This document shows positions 11,301 to 22,427 of a stretch of 64,000 nucleotides of DNA, one piece after another (the first letter of the stretch is position 1; every line of letters starts with the position of its first letter). The notes beneath the pieces are model-generated. The model saw only the letters and a list, made by a program, of their open reading frames with translations. It did no database searches and was not told the origin of the DNA. The stretch is from Cladosporium sp. IMV 00045 (taxonomy: Eukaryota > Ascomycota > Dothideomycetes > Cladosporiales > Cladosporiaceae), in assembly GCA_001931905.2 (NCBI GenBank), contig MSJI02000530.1, forward strand, positions 1 through 64,000. Reading direction: 5' to 3'. The translations under genes and the position numbers were made by a program.

Positions 11301-12754
11301 ATGGCTGAAATCGCTGCTGGAGCCTGGGCGGCTGAAGAAGTCGTCTCCACCGGCCTTCAAGCTGGTGTCGCCGCCTACATGGTTTCACAACCCACCATGC
11401 CACTGAAAGGGACATTCAGACAGATTGCTACTGCTCCTGATGATCATACGAGGTGTGTGACCCCGAGCATGAGACCTTGTGCTCGCAGACACTGACCTCG
11501 AGAAGGATATCCCTTGCCAGATCCAACCACAGCTTGACCATCGTCGGCAACAAAGCCTTTATATTCGGTGGCCAGCTCGGCGAGAGCGAACTCGCGACGA
11601 CAGATATCCATGCTATTTCACTACTCTCTCCAGACGATGCAGAGAAAGAGGGCGAGCCACAGTACTCTCTTCTCCCTGCGCTTCCAGTCGGCGCAACAGG
11701 AGGCGAAGCCTCGGGCGTTCGAGACGATGACTCGGACGGGATTCCCACTCCACGAACTCGCCATGCAGCCTGTGCCTTCAACGTCTGCGTAGCTGTCTTC
11801 GGCGGCGCCGACGAAAGTGGCGAAGCGATTGCCGAACAAGGTCGTATTTGGTTATTCGACACGGCCAAGTCATCGTGGGAATTTATCGGTCCAAAGATAG
11901 GCGAGCATGACGTCCCTGAGCCACGCAGTGAGGGAAAGCTCTTCGAATGCGACAACGATCTCGTTCTCTACGGCGGCTTCAACAAATCTGGCGAGCCCTT
12001 GAAAGACACCTGGCATTTCTCTTACCCAGACAAAACATGGACCCGCCTTCCCGATGCCCCTCAAGCGAACACAAACGCCTCATTCGCAAACGGCATCCTC
12101 TGGCTCCTGGCACTCACCCCCGAAACCAACGGACTCAACGGCCACATTCATGCATTGCCCGTTTCTGCAGCCGCTAAAATCGCGAAAGCATCATCTTGGA
12201 CCACTCAATCATTCCCCACCAACCCTCTAACACCCTCCCCAGCGCCCCGCATAGCCGGCGGACTCCTCCCCGTGACGACCGGCCACGGCCGCCACTACCT
12301 CCTCCAATTCTTCGGCCAGTCGCCACCCTCCAAAGCAATCGAATCGATTCACGTCGCCGCGCCCTCAGAATCCACCAGCACCGAAGAGCAAATCCGAGCT
12401 GATTCCAAACCCTCGGAACCAACCCAACACCCCGACCTCTGGACGCTTCAACTCCCCTCCACAACGCCCGGCCGCAAAGCGTCGTGGTCCGAGTCTCTCA
12501 AACCCGCCGCGCTCAAAGACAGCATTCGCTCTGCGTTCAAAGCCGACACTGGAACCAATGCTTGGGCAGAGGTGGACGTGCAGCCACCCGCCCTGGAGAA
12601 GGTGGGAGACGGCCAGGCGGGCAAGGTTCATCCGGGTCCGAGGGCGTGGTTTGGTTGCGATGTGCTGAAGGATGGGAAGACGGTTATGATTTGGGGTGGC
12701 GTTAATGCGAAGGGGGAGAGGGAGGGGGATGGGTGGTTGGTTGGGCTTGAGTAG
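11301..12754 (+). CDS. Kelch-repeat beta-propeller protein
   Basis: Two exons, 11301-11452 and 11521-12754, separated by a 68-nt intron (GTGTGT donor, CTGAC branch, CAG acceptor) that joins HT to RSNHSLTIVG. The product is about 460 residues. Kelch blades are visible as repeated hydrophobic-GG segments: NKAFIFGGQLGE, CVAVFGGADESG, DLVLYGGFNKSGEPLKDTW and VMIWGGVNAKGE near the C-terminus. Other blade features are PTPRTRHAACAF and a W near each blade end. Proteins of this shape act as protein-interaction scaffolds; no enzymatic or targeting motif is seen, so the partner and pathway are unknown. It is convergent with DRS1, with only ~240 bp between stop codons, so the 3' UTRs probably approach or overlap. 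Confidence 0.9.
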
Positions 12755-12993
12755 GAGGGATATTGGTCCGCACGCTGTAAGATAGTACGAGGTTGACGGC
12801 CACGTTGCGAAATGTACTTGCTTTTCCACACTTATGGCTGAATGGCAGGGGATTGGTCAAAGGGATTCGATATGAGGCCTCATGCCTTAATGTAGCACCG
12901 GTTCTATGATACCTTAAACTTGATCCACCAACAATGGGAAACGACACATTTCGCCCAAGACTAAACAAGGAAACGGTTCTATCATACACCCAT

Positions 12994-15306
12994 CTATTTC
13001 TTGCCGCCCTTACGCGGGCCCTTACCAACAACAGCCCTCGCATCACTCTTGCTCTTCCTCCACTCATTACCATCCCGCCTATCATCCCTATCCTGCAACC
13101 TCTTCTTCTCCTTATTACTCAACTTGCCCTTCTTCTGCCCATCCTTCTTCGCCTTACTAGCCTCCGGCCCGTTGAGCGCCATCCTGCCACGGTCACGCGC
13201 ATTCTCCTTGTCCTGACCGGACTGGAACCAAGTCTTCTTCGGCCTCGAAGCAATCTCGTCCTGATGCTTGACAATATTCTCGCTGCGGGTGATATCGCGC
13301 TCGGTGGCTTGCAGGGCCTTCTCCTCTTTCTCCTCGCGCATGACGGCCTCGACCTCGTCGGCCAGAGCTTCCACGCGCGCGAAACAGGCGTCCGCGTCTT
13401 TGGCCTCGATCGTGCGTTGGCGGATGATGGCGCCTTGCGCGCGCGCGGCCTTCACAGCGGCTTTGACGACTTTGCGGTCCGGCTCGGCGGCCAGAGTGCA
13501 CGAGCGACCGGTGCGCCCGGCACGGGCGGTACGGCCGACACGGTGGAGGTAGATTTCGTGGGACTGCGGGGCTTCGTAGTTGATGACGGAGTCGACGCCC
13601 TTGATGTCGAGACCACGGGAGGCGACGTCGGTGGCGAGCAGGAAACTGGCGGTGCCGGCGCGGAAGGATTCGATGGCTTGGATACGCTGCTCTTGCGACA
13701 TGGAACCGTGGAGTTCGGCGGCTTTGAGGCCGCAGAGGGCGAAGATGATGCGCACGCGGTGGGCTTCCTTCTTCTGCCGGAAGAAGATGATGCAGCGCGT
13801 GGTGTGGACGTTTTCGCACAGGTTGAGCAGGTAGCCGAGGCGCTTTTGTTCGCGGCCGGGGCGCAGGCGGACGAATTCTTGCACAAGACCTTCGACGGTG
13901 GATTTTTGGCTGTCGACCATGAGGCGGACGGGGCGTTGAAGGCCGACGCGGATGAGGTCGTCGACCTTGCTGGTCATCGTTGCGGAGAACAGCATTGTCT
14001 GGCGGGACTTCGGTAGGGTGCTGAGAATCTCGTTCAGCTCGTCGGAGAAACCCTCTTCGAGCATGCGATCGGCTTCGTCGAGAACCATGATTTCGATCGT
14101 GTCCACGGCGAAGGCAGAGGAGTTGCGCATGAAGTCAATGAAACGACCAGGGGTGGCAATGACAATGTCAGGGCGCTTCTTGAGTTCCTTCTCTTGCTCG
14201 CGCGAGTTGAGACCACCAATTGCTTGTCCAAAAGTAATGTCCGTGAAGGCAGCGAGCTTCTTTGCAACGTTGAAACACTGCAGCGCCAGTTCACGAGTAG
14301 GCATAAGAATAGCAACGCGAGTAGTTGCGACCTTCTTAGGGCGGTACAGCAGACGCTCCAAAATGGGGATCAAGAAGGCACCCGTTTTACCGGAACCAGT
14401 TTGAGCACCTCCAACAACATCTTTTCCGAGCAAAGCGACAGGAATGGTCTTCGCCTGAATGGGTGTCGGGCTGCCGAAGCCGATTGATGAGAGACCCTTA
14501 AGGATTGGTCTTGAGAGTGCCATTGTGTGGAATGCAGCATCCGTTTTCGATGTAGGACCCTTCTCGCCCTCTATGTTGGATTCGGGTGCGAAGAAAGCGT
14601 TTCGCTTCGCGACCTCAGCCGGATCTTCTCTCTCTTCTTGTTCGTCGTCCGATCCCTGGTCATCTGGATGCGCCACTGGTGCCGCAACATCTTCGTCCTC
14701 CTCTTCCTCATCTTCGCCCTCTTCAGACCCTTCCTCCTCGCTCTCGCCATCTTCATTGTCCTTGTCTTCCTCGTCCTCACCAGTAGCGCCCATTCCAAAG
14801 CCATCGCCCGCGAGCATCTCGTCATCATCATCATTGTCTTCTTGCAGTTCTTCCTCTTCCTCTTCACTGTCGCTGGCTGCTTCTTGCTGCTCAGGCTCGT
14901 CTACCTTTCTCCTCTTTCCCTGCCTCCTCGCAACAATCGCATCGACATCAACGAGAGGACCGCCATGCTTACTCGTGGCAGCAGCACTTTGATGTTGTTG
15001 TGCGCCGGCGCCCAGTCCCCACGCATCAAACTCTCTCATGCCCTCTGCGCCGGGGTCCTCAATCTCGAAATCAAAATCGGATGCGACGCCGTCGTCCTCG
15101 TCATCATCATCGCCAGATCTTTTGCGTTTTTGAGCATTATTGTCTGGTTGTGCGTTGGTCTTTGACTTTTTGTTCTTTCCTTTCTTGGTTTTTGCGGCAG
15201 GCGATTCTTCTTCGATTTCTTCGGGATAGTCCTCCTCGTCAGGAATGTTCTCGTCGTCCGAGAGAGTCAAGACGAAATCGTCATCTTTCTTGTTGGAAGG
15301 TGCCAT
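12994..15306 (-). CDS. DRS1: DEAD-box ATP-dependent RNA helicase Drs1 (DDX27 family)
   Basis: Nucleolar RNA helicase of 60S ribosomal subunit assembly. The product has 770 residues from the ATG at 15306 and no introns; the frame stays open upstream without an ATG-supported conserved start. The N-terminal ~240 residues are highly acidic (long E/D runs) with basic patches, and begin [14 protein letters not shown], a feature of Drs1. Helicase motifs in order: Q motif GFGSPTPIQ (~276), Walker A AQTGSGKT (~301), PTRELA, TPGR, DEAD in VLDEADR (~410), SAT (~441), [17 protein letters not shown] and [13 protein letters not shown] (~588). The C-terminus is rich in Lys/Arg ([20 protein letters not shown]), as expected for a pre-ribosomal factor. 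It is divergent from the MFS transporter gene. Confidence 0.95.
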   Translation of the reverse strand: MAPSNKKDDDFVLTLSDDENIPDEEDYPEEIEEESPAAKTKKGKNKKSKTNAQPDNNAQKRKRSGDDDDEDDGVASDFDFEIEDPGAEGMREFDAWGLGAGAQQHQSAAATSKHGGPLVDVDAIVARRQGKRRKVDEPEQQEAASDSEEEEEELQEDNDDDDEMLAGDGFGMGATGEDEEDKDNEDGESEEEGSEEGEDEEEEDEDVAAPVAHPDDQGSDDEQEEREDPAEVAKRNAFFAPESNIEGEKGPTSKTDAAFHTMALSRPILKGLSSIGFGSPTPIQAKTIPVALLGKDVVGGAQTGSGKTGAFLIPILERLLYRPKKVATTRVAILMPTRELALQCFNVAKKLAAFTDITFGQAIGGLNSREQEKELKKRPDIVIATPGRFIDFMRNSSAFAVDTIEIMVLDEADRMLEEGFSDELNEILSTLPKSRQTMLFSATMTSKVDDLIRVGLQRPVRLMVDSQKSTVEGLVQEFVRLRPGREQKRLGYLLNLCENVHTTRCIIFFRQKKEAHRVRIIFALCGLKAAELHGSMSQEQRIQAIESFRAGTASFLLATDVASRGLDIKGVDSVINYEAPQSHEIYLHRVGRTARAGRTGRSCTLAAEPDRKVVKAAVKAARAQGAIIRQRTIEAKDADACFARVEALADEVEAVMREEKEEKALQATERDITRSENIVKHQDEIASRPKKTWFQSGQDKENARDRGRMALNGPEASKAKKDGQKKGKLSNKEKKRLQDRDDRRDGNEWRKSKSDARAVVGKGPRKGGKK

Positions 15307-16283
15307 TCTTACGTCGAGTATGCGCCTTTTAGGTAAAGTATTGGTTAATGCGCAACTACACACTCGTCTTAAAGTCCAAAGCCAGCCCGCGCTGGAACTT
15401 TTTCTCGAACCGAGCTTCTGCAATCAGGACAAGCATGCGCCGGGCGGCAGGCACGAGCCGAACAGCCGCTCAAAAGCTTGATCTGATCCTCTCGAGCTTA
15501 CGAGGCCGATCGAGCCGACAACGCTTTTTTCTCTACACTTGGACAAACCTGAAGACATGTGCGCGACGTCATTCTGCACGTCGAAGCAGTCCAGAAAAAA
15601 TCACAGCGATGACGGCTCGCGATTTTACTCAGCCGGGTGTACCGATCTGTAAAAGGCTCACACGAACAGTGCCCTAATGGAAACCAAAGGCGCGGTGATG
15701 TATGTCTTCAGAATCTGGAGACCCTCAACGTACCGTGCACACGCCGTGATCCATCACCGAGACCCAGGCTAAACTCTTTCCCTACGCACTGAAAATGATT
15801 CACCCTCAACGGCGACGGCGGCAGTCTCTCCTTCTGGCAAGATGCTGCCATTGAGTGCCTAAGAATTCTTCCTTCATGTCCAGTGCAAACTTATACCCTC
15901 CCAGACCTCGCAAGTCTCTTCTTCCCTTTGCTTGACTTGGATAAGCCTTTACCACGCCAAGTATCACCGTTCGTGTCTATTCTGTGGAATCGAGTCAACG
16001 CCCTACCACCTACCTCAGGTAAGTCCTCAACCAACGCAACGGTGGACCACCCGGGACGTGGAGGTTGCAGCCATCATTCTCCGGAGAACCCGCATGCCAT
16101 TGCCCGTGGGGTCTTGCGCCTAGCAATTACAGAACTTGTGTGTTTTCTTATTCGTGCTTACTTGATCCCAAGGCCTCCCTTCCCGCAGCCACAAGCGTGC
16201 CTTTTATACGCTTGAGTTGCATGGACTTGACAAGCATCTTCTCTCTGGTTTTCTTGTTTGTTTGATTTTGCAGATTTGCCAGG
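15307..16283. promoter_or_regulatory. Divergent intergenic region, DRS1 / MFS transporter
   Basis: These 977 bp contain no supported gene. The half near 15.4-15.7 kb would be the DRS1 upstream region; 15.8-16.28 kb is pyrimidine-rich and probably the transporter's promoter and leader, ending CAGATTTGCCAGG before the ATG. Confidence 0.4.
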
Positions 16284-17989
16284 ATGGGAATTCTATCGAA
16301 AATTGAGGATAGGCCTACGCCGCCTCAGGTCTACAACTGGCGTGTCTATGTGTCGGCCACAGTGGCTTCGTTCGCATCATGCATGATCGGATACACAACA
16401 TCGTTCATTGGAACGACCGTGGCTCTGGACTCTTTCGGTGACGAATTCGGTTTCAACGACATGAGCGAGTCACAATCGACTCTGATCAAAGCCAACGTCG
16501 TCTCTCTGTTTCAGGCCGGTGCCTTCTTCGGGTCGCCAATGGCGTACGCAACATGCCACTACCTAGGACGAGTCAAAAGTCTCTGGATCACCGCTAGCAT
16601 CTTCATCCTGGGTGCTGCGCTCACGTTTGCATCTATCAATGGGGAGCTGGGTCCTCTTTACGCCGGAAGAGTCATCTGTGGTCTTGGTGTTGGAGGATGC
16701 ACTATGGTGGTGAGTATCCGCAACGATCTTAGCGAATCTACTCGACTTGTTGACTAACGTCTGATTCTCAGGTGCCAATCTATCTTGCGGAAATTGCTCC
16801 TCCAGCCATTCGTGGTCGACTTGTCGGAACATATGAGCTCGGTTGGCAAATCGGCGGCATGGTCGGCTTTTGGATCAACTATGGCATGATCAACACGTTG
16901 CCTGAGAGCCGTAATCAATGGCTGATCCCATTTGCCATTCAATTGGTACCGGCGGGCATTCTTCTTATTGGAAGTCTGTTCTTGAAAGAGACGCCTCGAT
17001 GGCTTTTCACGAAGGGTCGCGTCGAACAAGCGATTGCAAATCTCTGCTGGATCCGAAACTTGAGCCCTGACGACACGTACATCGTCGAAGAGATCACTAT
17101 GATGGAGCAACAGATCCACGACCTCCCCAGAGGATTCCTTCAGCCTATCAAAGAGGCTTTCGAGGACAGCAAGACGCGCTGGCGACTTTTTTTGGGCCAC
17201 TCGCTTTTCATCTTGCAGAACTTTGCTGGTGTCAACGCTATCGTGAGTGCTTTTCCTGTCTTTTCCAGATATGCTCCATCGCAAAGCTGACATTCGATGT
17301 AGAACTACTACTCTCCCGACATCTTCAGATCCGTTGGCATCACCAGCCAAGACACAATCTACCTGACGACCGGCCTTTTCGGTGTCGTCAAAACCGTCGT
17401 AACGATCTTCTGGCTGACGATTCTGATCGACAAATGGGGCCGTCGCCAGCTGCTGCTCTGGGGCGCCGTCGGCGGTTCCATAACCATGTTCATCATCGGC
17501 GCTCTGGTCACAGCGCGAGTGCAATCCGACACGCCATCAACAACCTCCCTCGGCCCGTCCGGCATCGCCACAGTCTTCATCGTCTACCTCTGGACGGCCA
17601 TCTACGTCAACTCCTGGAACGGCACGCCATGGGTGATCAACGCCGAATTCTTCAACCAGCGCACGCGCAACGTCGGCCAGCTGTTCGCTTCAATGGCGAA
17701 CTGGCTGTGGACGTTCATCATCGCGCGCATCACGCCCAACATGATCTACGGCATGAACGAGTTTGGCATTTTCTACCTCTTCGGCGCCGTGACGATTTGC
17801 GGCTTTGCGTTCGTTTGGTTCTTCATTCCGGAGACGAAGTCCGTGCCGCTTGATAAGATGGATCGGTTGTTTGAGATTCGACCCGTTCGCAAGGCACAGA
17901 AGCAGGTTATGGAGGAGTCACAGAACGAGACGATTGATCGTGATGAGATGGTGGGCAAACTTGGCGATAAGGGCGAGCATGTAAGTTAG
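16284..17989 (+). CDS. MFS sugar/quinate-type transporter
   Basis: Plasma-membrane permease of the sugar porter family, closest by eye to fungal quinate permeases (QutD/Qa-y): the start MGILSKIEDRPTPPQVYNWR and ASCMIGYTTSFIGTTVAL are typical of that branch. Three exons (16284-16709, 16772-17242, 17303-17989) with introns of 62 and 60 nt give 527 residues. Sugar-porter signatures are visible: GRVICGLGVGGCTMVVPIYL across intron 1, PPAIRGRLVG, KETPRWL, NYYSPDIF after intron 2, DKWGRRQLLLW and PETKSVPLDKMDRLF. About 12 hydrophobic helices are expected. The substrate (quinate, hexose or another small polyol/acid) cannot be decided from sequence, and no quinate-catabolic genes lie nearby, so a regulatory qut cluster is not supported here. 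Confidence 0.93.
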
Positions 17990-19563
17990 GGAGGGAGCGT
18001 GTATGAAGTGAAGTGCTTTGTATATACCGATAGAATGATAGACAAGGAATGGCAGTTTGATCATCCAAAGACACAGACATATGCGATATGGCATTTCGCA
18101 GAAGTGCGCCCGTGTGTTTCTTTCACCTTGACGCCCTGAGTGAGATTTGGCACTCGATGTATCCATCATGACAGTTCCAGTAGCCATCATCTTACGATTT
18201 GGTCGTCAGCCAGGTTGACGAAAGAGCCTGTCCTACTGTTGCCTCGACACAACTCAAGGCAAGAGGATCGACAGTCAAAGCCTTACTTTCGACTGCATCT
18301 TCCACCAGCTCGATTCTCTGAGTCCTTCGATACCTACTCCGATGAATACCTCCTACGCGTCGGCTTACTGTTGAGCTGGAGGATTGAAGGCCTGACAGTC
18401 TCACTCTCCCTCACCGCTCCGCTCATTCTCGCCATCCCACACATTATGGTACGGCGATACCAATAGCCGCGCGTGATGGCACTGCAGCACCGCGACTCGC
18501 AGTCAGCAGCATGAAGCAAAGACATGGCGGCACACCCTCTTCACTCTGGTCCGACAAGGTCGAGGTGCCAGGACACGCACGTGCTTGGCCGCTGCCAATC
18601 AGCGGCCAGCTCAAAGCGGCTTAGCAGCGGGAAGCAGCCAAGGGCCATGTGATCAATGGATCTCGTGACCTCTCCTGCTCGTGGCCCAGCAGTCGTCGTC
18701 TCGCCCTCTTTTTCTCTCTTGATAAGGTGGCAACGACACTTGGATGCTTGTTGTAAAAAAGCCGGTCACCGTCCCATCTTCCCGCGTCTTCTTTCCCGTC
18801 GTTTGCGACCGGTCTTCGATCCTCCCAAGTCGTCGCCTTCCGTCCAGCTCGGCTACATATCGCTCTTATCCGATCCAACCCGGGCCCCCAGCCAGCCCGC
18901 TCGAGCTGTTCTGCCTCAAGGTCACTTGACTACAACGTGACCGGCCAGCCAAAGGACATCAGGTGACGCGCTGCTGTTCCTCCGTCGATTCAACCTCAGG
19001 TACGCAACATGCCCCCTTCATATATGTGATCCATAGCACCAAACGCCCTCGACCCGGCGCATGCTTGCGACAAATGCCCACGACGGGGCATGTCGGCAGA
19101 GACTCCTTCGTCGCGCGCATACATGACGATGCGCAAAGACAAGGCTGCCGTCGCATAGACACTGCCGTCTGTCGCGTACACTGCGCGCAGTCGAGGTCGA
19201 GTTCGCGGCTTGCTCGAGGCCACCCAGCATTATACACTACCTGCACGAGACCTGCGACAGTGTATGCGCCATCTGCTGCTGGGGAGCGCTTTGGCGGTTT
19301 CCCTTTGCGCAGGCCTTGCGGTCTTGGTCACGCGCGCCTCGAGCAGCAATCGTCCTTGAACGCAGGGTTGCTCGTGACCTGCTTGCTTGCATGAATGCAC
19401 TTGTACTTTCTCATGAGATCGACTCATCATACTAATTGACTTCCTCTAGATTTGTCTACGCTATTCGATAAGCTCTTCTACCCAGCTATCACACTTTATC
19501 AGACTTGCTGGAGATCGACATACCACAAAGTACATCACAGGCCAAGACCAACAGCACATCACC
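17990..19563. promoter_or_regulatory. Long upstream region and leader of CBF1
   Basis: About 1.57 kb without a supported gene between the transporter stop and the CBF1 start. Several short open frames with ATG occur between 18.65 and 19.5 kb and could act as upstream ORFs if they are in the leader. A CACGTG site is at 18578-18583 and a CCAAT box at 18595-18599. A frame of 143 codons from 18963 is open but has no domain character. Confidence 0.45.
18578..18583. promoter_or_regulatory. CACGTG (CDEI/E-box type) site upstream of CBF1
   Basis: A palindromic CACGTG, the core site bound by Cbf1-family bHLH proteins, lies about 980 bp upstream of the CBF1 start and 12 bp before a CCAAT box. Autoregulation is an inference; single hexamers are common by chance. 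Confidence 0.35.
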
Positions 19564-20579
19564 ATGTCTGTCGCCTCACCACAAAAACGCAAAAGAGACT
19601 CGCAGGACATGCCGGACATGCGTGCTGCGCCTGGGATGAGCCAGGACACCACCGAGTTCGAGCAGCAGTACCTGCACCACCATGAAGATGACGACAACCA
19701 CATCGACTTTTCCACCGTCCTTGGCCATCCACACACAGACTCTGTGATCACCGACGAGCAACCTCCGCAACCCCAGCAACCCGAACAGCAAACTCCAAAC
19801 CACCAGCGATCACATTCACACACCCAGGGCATCGTGCCAAGCGCCAGTGATACGGCCACCGCGGCTCTAGCTCAGTACCATACTATGACCGTTCCACAGC
19901 CTACGGAAAACACATTCATGCACCAGCCTACAGAGGGAGCAGCCGACCGCGTTTCGGGCACACCTGTCGACCAAACACCAGCCCAACGAACTGGCAGCTT
20001 TGGTGACGTAGAAGGTAGCGGCATCCAGAACGGCGATGCCTCCTCACCAACCGGCGCACAAGCTACTCCTGGCGGCAGCAAGCCCTCAGTAGGTTCCGAC
20101 GAATGGCACAAAGTCCGTCGAGACAACCACAAAGAAGGCAAGTCACCCTCACTCCCCACGAAAACACTTCCCACACCAAACCATCAAGACTAACCCCCAA
20201 CCCTCCCACAGTCGAGCGCCGCCGCCGCGAAACGATCAACGAAGGCATCAACGAGCTCGCCAAAATCGTCCCCGGCTGCGAGAAGAACAAAGGCAGCATC
20301 CTCGCGCGCGCCGTGCAATTCATCACGCAGCTCAAAGAAAACGAAACGCAGAACATCGAGAAGTGGACGCTGGAGAAGCTGCTCACCGAGCAGGCCATCG
20401 CCGAGCTGAGCTCCAGCTGCGACAAGCTCAAGAACGAGTGCCAGCGCGCCTGGGCCGAGTGCGAGCAGTGGAAGAAGGCCGCGCAGAAAGCGGGCGTGGC
20501 GTCTGTCGATGGCGGGGATGCGAAGCCTTCTGCTGCTGCTAATGCTGCTCCTGGTGGCGATGAGGAAAGGGCTGAGTAG
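19564..20579 (+). CDS. CBF1: bHLH transcription factor Cbf1 (centromere/MET-gene binding factor)
   Basis: Sequence-specific E-box (CACGTG) binding factor; in yeasts it acts in sulfur amino-acid gene activation and at centromeres. Two exons, 19564-20137 and 20212-20579, give 313 residues. The N-terminal ~180 residues are Gln/Pro/Thr-rich and disordered. The basic region reads WHKVRRDNHKE, then across the intron VERRRRETINEGINELAKIV, followed by the loop and helix 2 (NKGSILARAVQFITQLKENE) and a coiled-coil tail with heptad-like Leu/Lys/Glu spacing (~225-280). His, Glu and Arg for CACGTG recognition are present (HKEVERRRR). The 74-nt intron is a GC-AG intron with a CTAAC branch; retaining it would stop translation before the DNA-binding domain. 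Confidence 0.95.
20138..20211 (+). other. CBF1: GC-AG intron inside the CBF1 basic region
   Basis: The donor reads AAG|GCAAGT, the consensus for GC donors, and the acceptor CACAG, with a CTAAC branch ~25 nt upstream. The nearest GT (GTCACC, 4 nt in) would break the reading frame, so GC is the only donor that restores GAA-GTC-GAG-CGC. Confidence 0.85.
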
Positions 20580-21027
20580 GCACGACCGTTTCTTACTCTG
20601 ATGGTTTGGCGTCAGATGGGGTCGATGATTTTCCGGTGCTTTCTATGTTCATGTTTCGATTTTTGCCCCTCGGTAAGTGGAGCACGGGGTTTTTGGCTTC
20701 TTGAGGCTTGAGGGGATTTCTTGGTTGGCGGGCAACGGCGCAAGCAGAGTTGAGTGATCTTTTTTTTTTTGGGTTTACACCCTTTTTCTACTTTCGATGT
20801 ACTTGAAGATGGTTATTCTCAAGCGCACGCAACAGGACGACGACATAATTTGGTTGCCGGCAAGACCAGGATGGTGGAGTTCCCGGGGTGGGATATTCGG
20901 GTGGACGAATCTTGAGAGTACTCTTATGCAGCGAAGCAAGCAAGCAGGCAGAAGAAATGATTTTGCTTTTCTTTGTGACATATCTTTCCTGATATCTATG
21001 CTTCGACTTCCCTTCGGTCCTCCGTAA
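20580..21027. other. Convergent 3' flank of CBF1
   Basis: About 450 bp with a T-run near 20760 and no supported gene. It holds the CBF1 3' UTR and the 3' flank of the minus-strand candidate ending at 21028. Confidence 0.4.
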
Positions 21028-21454
21028 CTACATTAATTCGAGAAAAGCCCACTCGTAAGAATAATCCTGCACCCTGCCAGACGAACGGTAAGTGAGCTGC
21101 GCCGTCTTCTCCTCGAGCCGCGCCACGTGAGACTGTACGCATGTCTGCGTCAACCTCAACCCGCATGGAAACTCATACTTGCTGCTGCTTGCTATCCCTC
21201 GTAAGAGAGACGTGCAGCGCAAAGTCCCCTTCGGCCAAATCCATGGTCATCCACTTCAACTTGCGCTCGTCGCCCGAGTCCTCCTCTCTCGTGAACAAGC
21301 CGAGAACGCCGCGCTCGATGCCGGAAACGAGAAACGAGAAACAAAGGAAAAAGAGCAAAATGAGCAATGGGTAAGAGTTTCCGAGCAGGCGAGAGAGGAT
21401 GATCCAAAAAGCCAGCTGGATTTTGCGCGGGTTTGCAGGAAACCTGTTCAACAT
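21028..21454 (-). CDS. Candidate small two-exon gene, or extension, directly behind TIF6
   Basis: A minus-strand ATG at 21454 lies 24 nt past the TIF6 stop and in the same frame. The proposed exons are 21454-21179 and 21132-21028, joined by a 46-nt intron (GTATGA donor, TACAG acceptor), giving 126 residues. The first part is basic, then one hydrophobic segment (YPLLILLFFLCFSFLVSGI), then a soluble part (DERKLKWMTMDLAEGDFALH and, across the intron, SHVARLEEKTAQLTYRSSGR) ending SYEWAFLELM. Codons from about 21340 onward are GC-ending, as in real genes here, while the hydrophobic part could instead be a pyrimidine-rich intron 3' end. I do not recognise the protein; it could also be the 3' exons of a differently started gene. 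Confidence 0.4.
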
Positions 21455-21478
21455 TTCCCTTTTTCCAGTGGCACAAAT

Positions 21479-22427
21479 CTAGTAGAAAGACTCGACCATA
21501 GCCTCCTTGTTGGTGGTGTTGATAGAGCCGGGCGCCATTCCCTCGCCGAGCTTGAAGACAGACTCCATAACGCTCAGCTCCGTAGCGGTAGTGTCCAGAC
21601 CGGTCACGGCCATCCAGTCGTTCACAACCATGCCCGCGCCAACGACAGGGCTGCCGCGGTTCACACTGCCCGCGACGAGCGGCACCTGCAGCAGGGAAGA
21701 CAGCTCGTCCTGGTCCTGAATGCTCGTCTTGGGGTGCACGATGCCGCCCTGGTTGGACAGGCTCATGTAGCTGCCCGTCAGCACGTTGTCCGCGATCGTC
21801 TGGCGGAAGACCTCGACGCCCAGCACGTCGGCGATAATCTCTTCCGACTCCCGCTCGAGGTCGGGGTGCACGAGGGCGACGTGGTCGTTGGCGCAGATGA
21901 CGTTGCCGAGGGCGGAGAGGCGCTCTTCGATGCGTTGGATTTTCACCCCGTCCGGGATGCTGTTGCGCAGGTGCTGCAGTTCTTGGTCGGTGGTGGAGGT
22001 GGGCACGAGCAGGCCTTTGCGGTTGCCGGCTGTGAGGCGGCCGACGATGCGGGTTCCGGCGATGGTGGTGTGGCAGATGGGAATGACGTCTTGGAGTTCG
22101 GCTTCGAAGACGCTGGAGAGGGTGGTGGTAGTGGTTAGTTTGAGGGTTTGTTTCGAGTGGGTGCAGCTGTATGCGCTGGCACTTGGTGGAGTGCGCGCTT
22201 TTGGCCAGCTCTTTCAGCAAAACTTACCTGTAGAAGTTCTCTGAGGCACCGACGGCGACGAGGGCGTAGGAGTTGGTGAGAGTCGAAAAGACGCCGACCC
22301 TGGGTTGCGCGCAAATGTGGTCAGCAAAAGAGATTCTCTGTAAAGAATGGAAGACCTCGGTGGGAGGCGCGGGGCAGCGCTGAAGGACTCACTCGTTGGA
22401 GTTTTCGAAAGCTGCGCGGACAGCCAT
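21479..22427 (-). CDS. TIF6: Eukaryotic translation initiation factor 6 (Tif6)
   Basis: 60S-subunit anti-association factor needed for late pre-60S maturation in nucleus and cytoplasm. Three exons (22427-22393, 22299-22228, 22112-21479) sum to 741 nt, giving 246 residues, the normal eIF6 length. The product begins [19 protein letters not shown] and has [54 protein letters not shown] and the C-terminus [16 protein letters not shown], all near-invariant eIF6 segments. The fold is a five-bladed pentein. Both introns fall in the first 110 nt of coding sequence and have GTGAGT/GTAAGT donors. No unusual substitutions were noticed. An open frame continues in phase after the TAG stop (see the entry at 21028). 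Confidence 0.97.

Noticed and set aside
12934..14016. 360-codon plus-strand frame over the DRS1 C-terminal half
   Set aside because: Antisense to conserved helicase motifs; the low-complexity translation is explained by codon bias.
16284..17989. Membership of the MFS gene in a quinate-utilisation cluster
   Set aside because: No dehydrogenase, dehydratase or qut regulator lies within the window on either side.
21179..22138. 319-codon plus-strand frame across TIF6
   Set aside because: Antisense shadow of the near-invariant eIF6 coding sequence.
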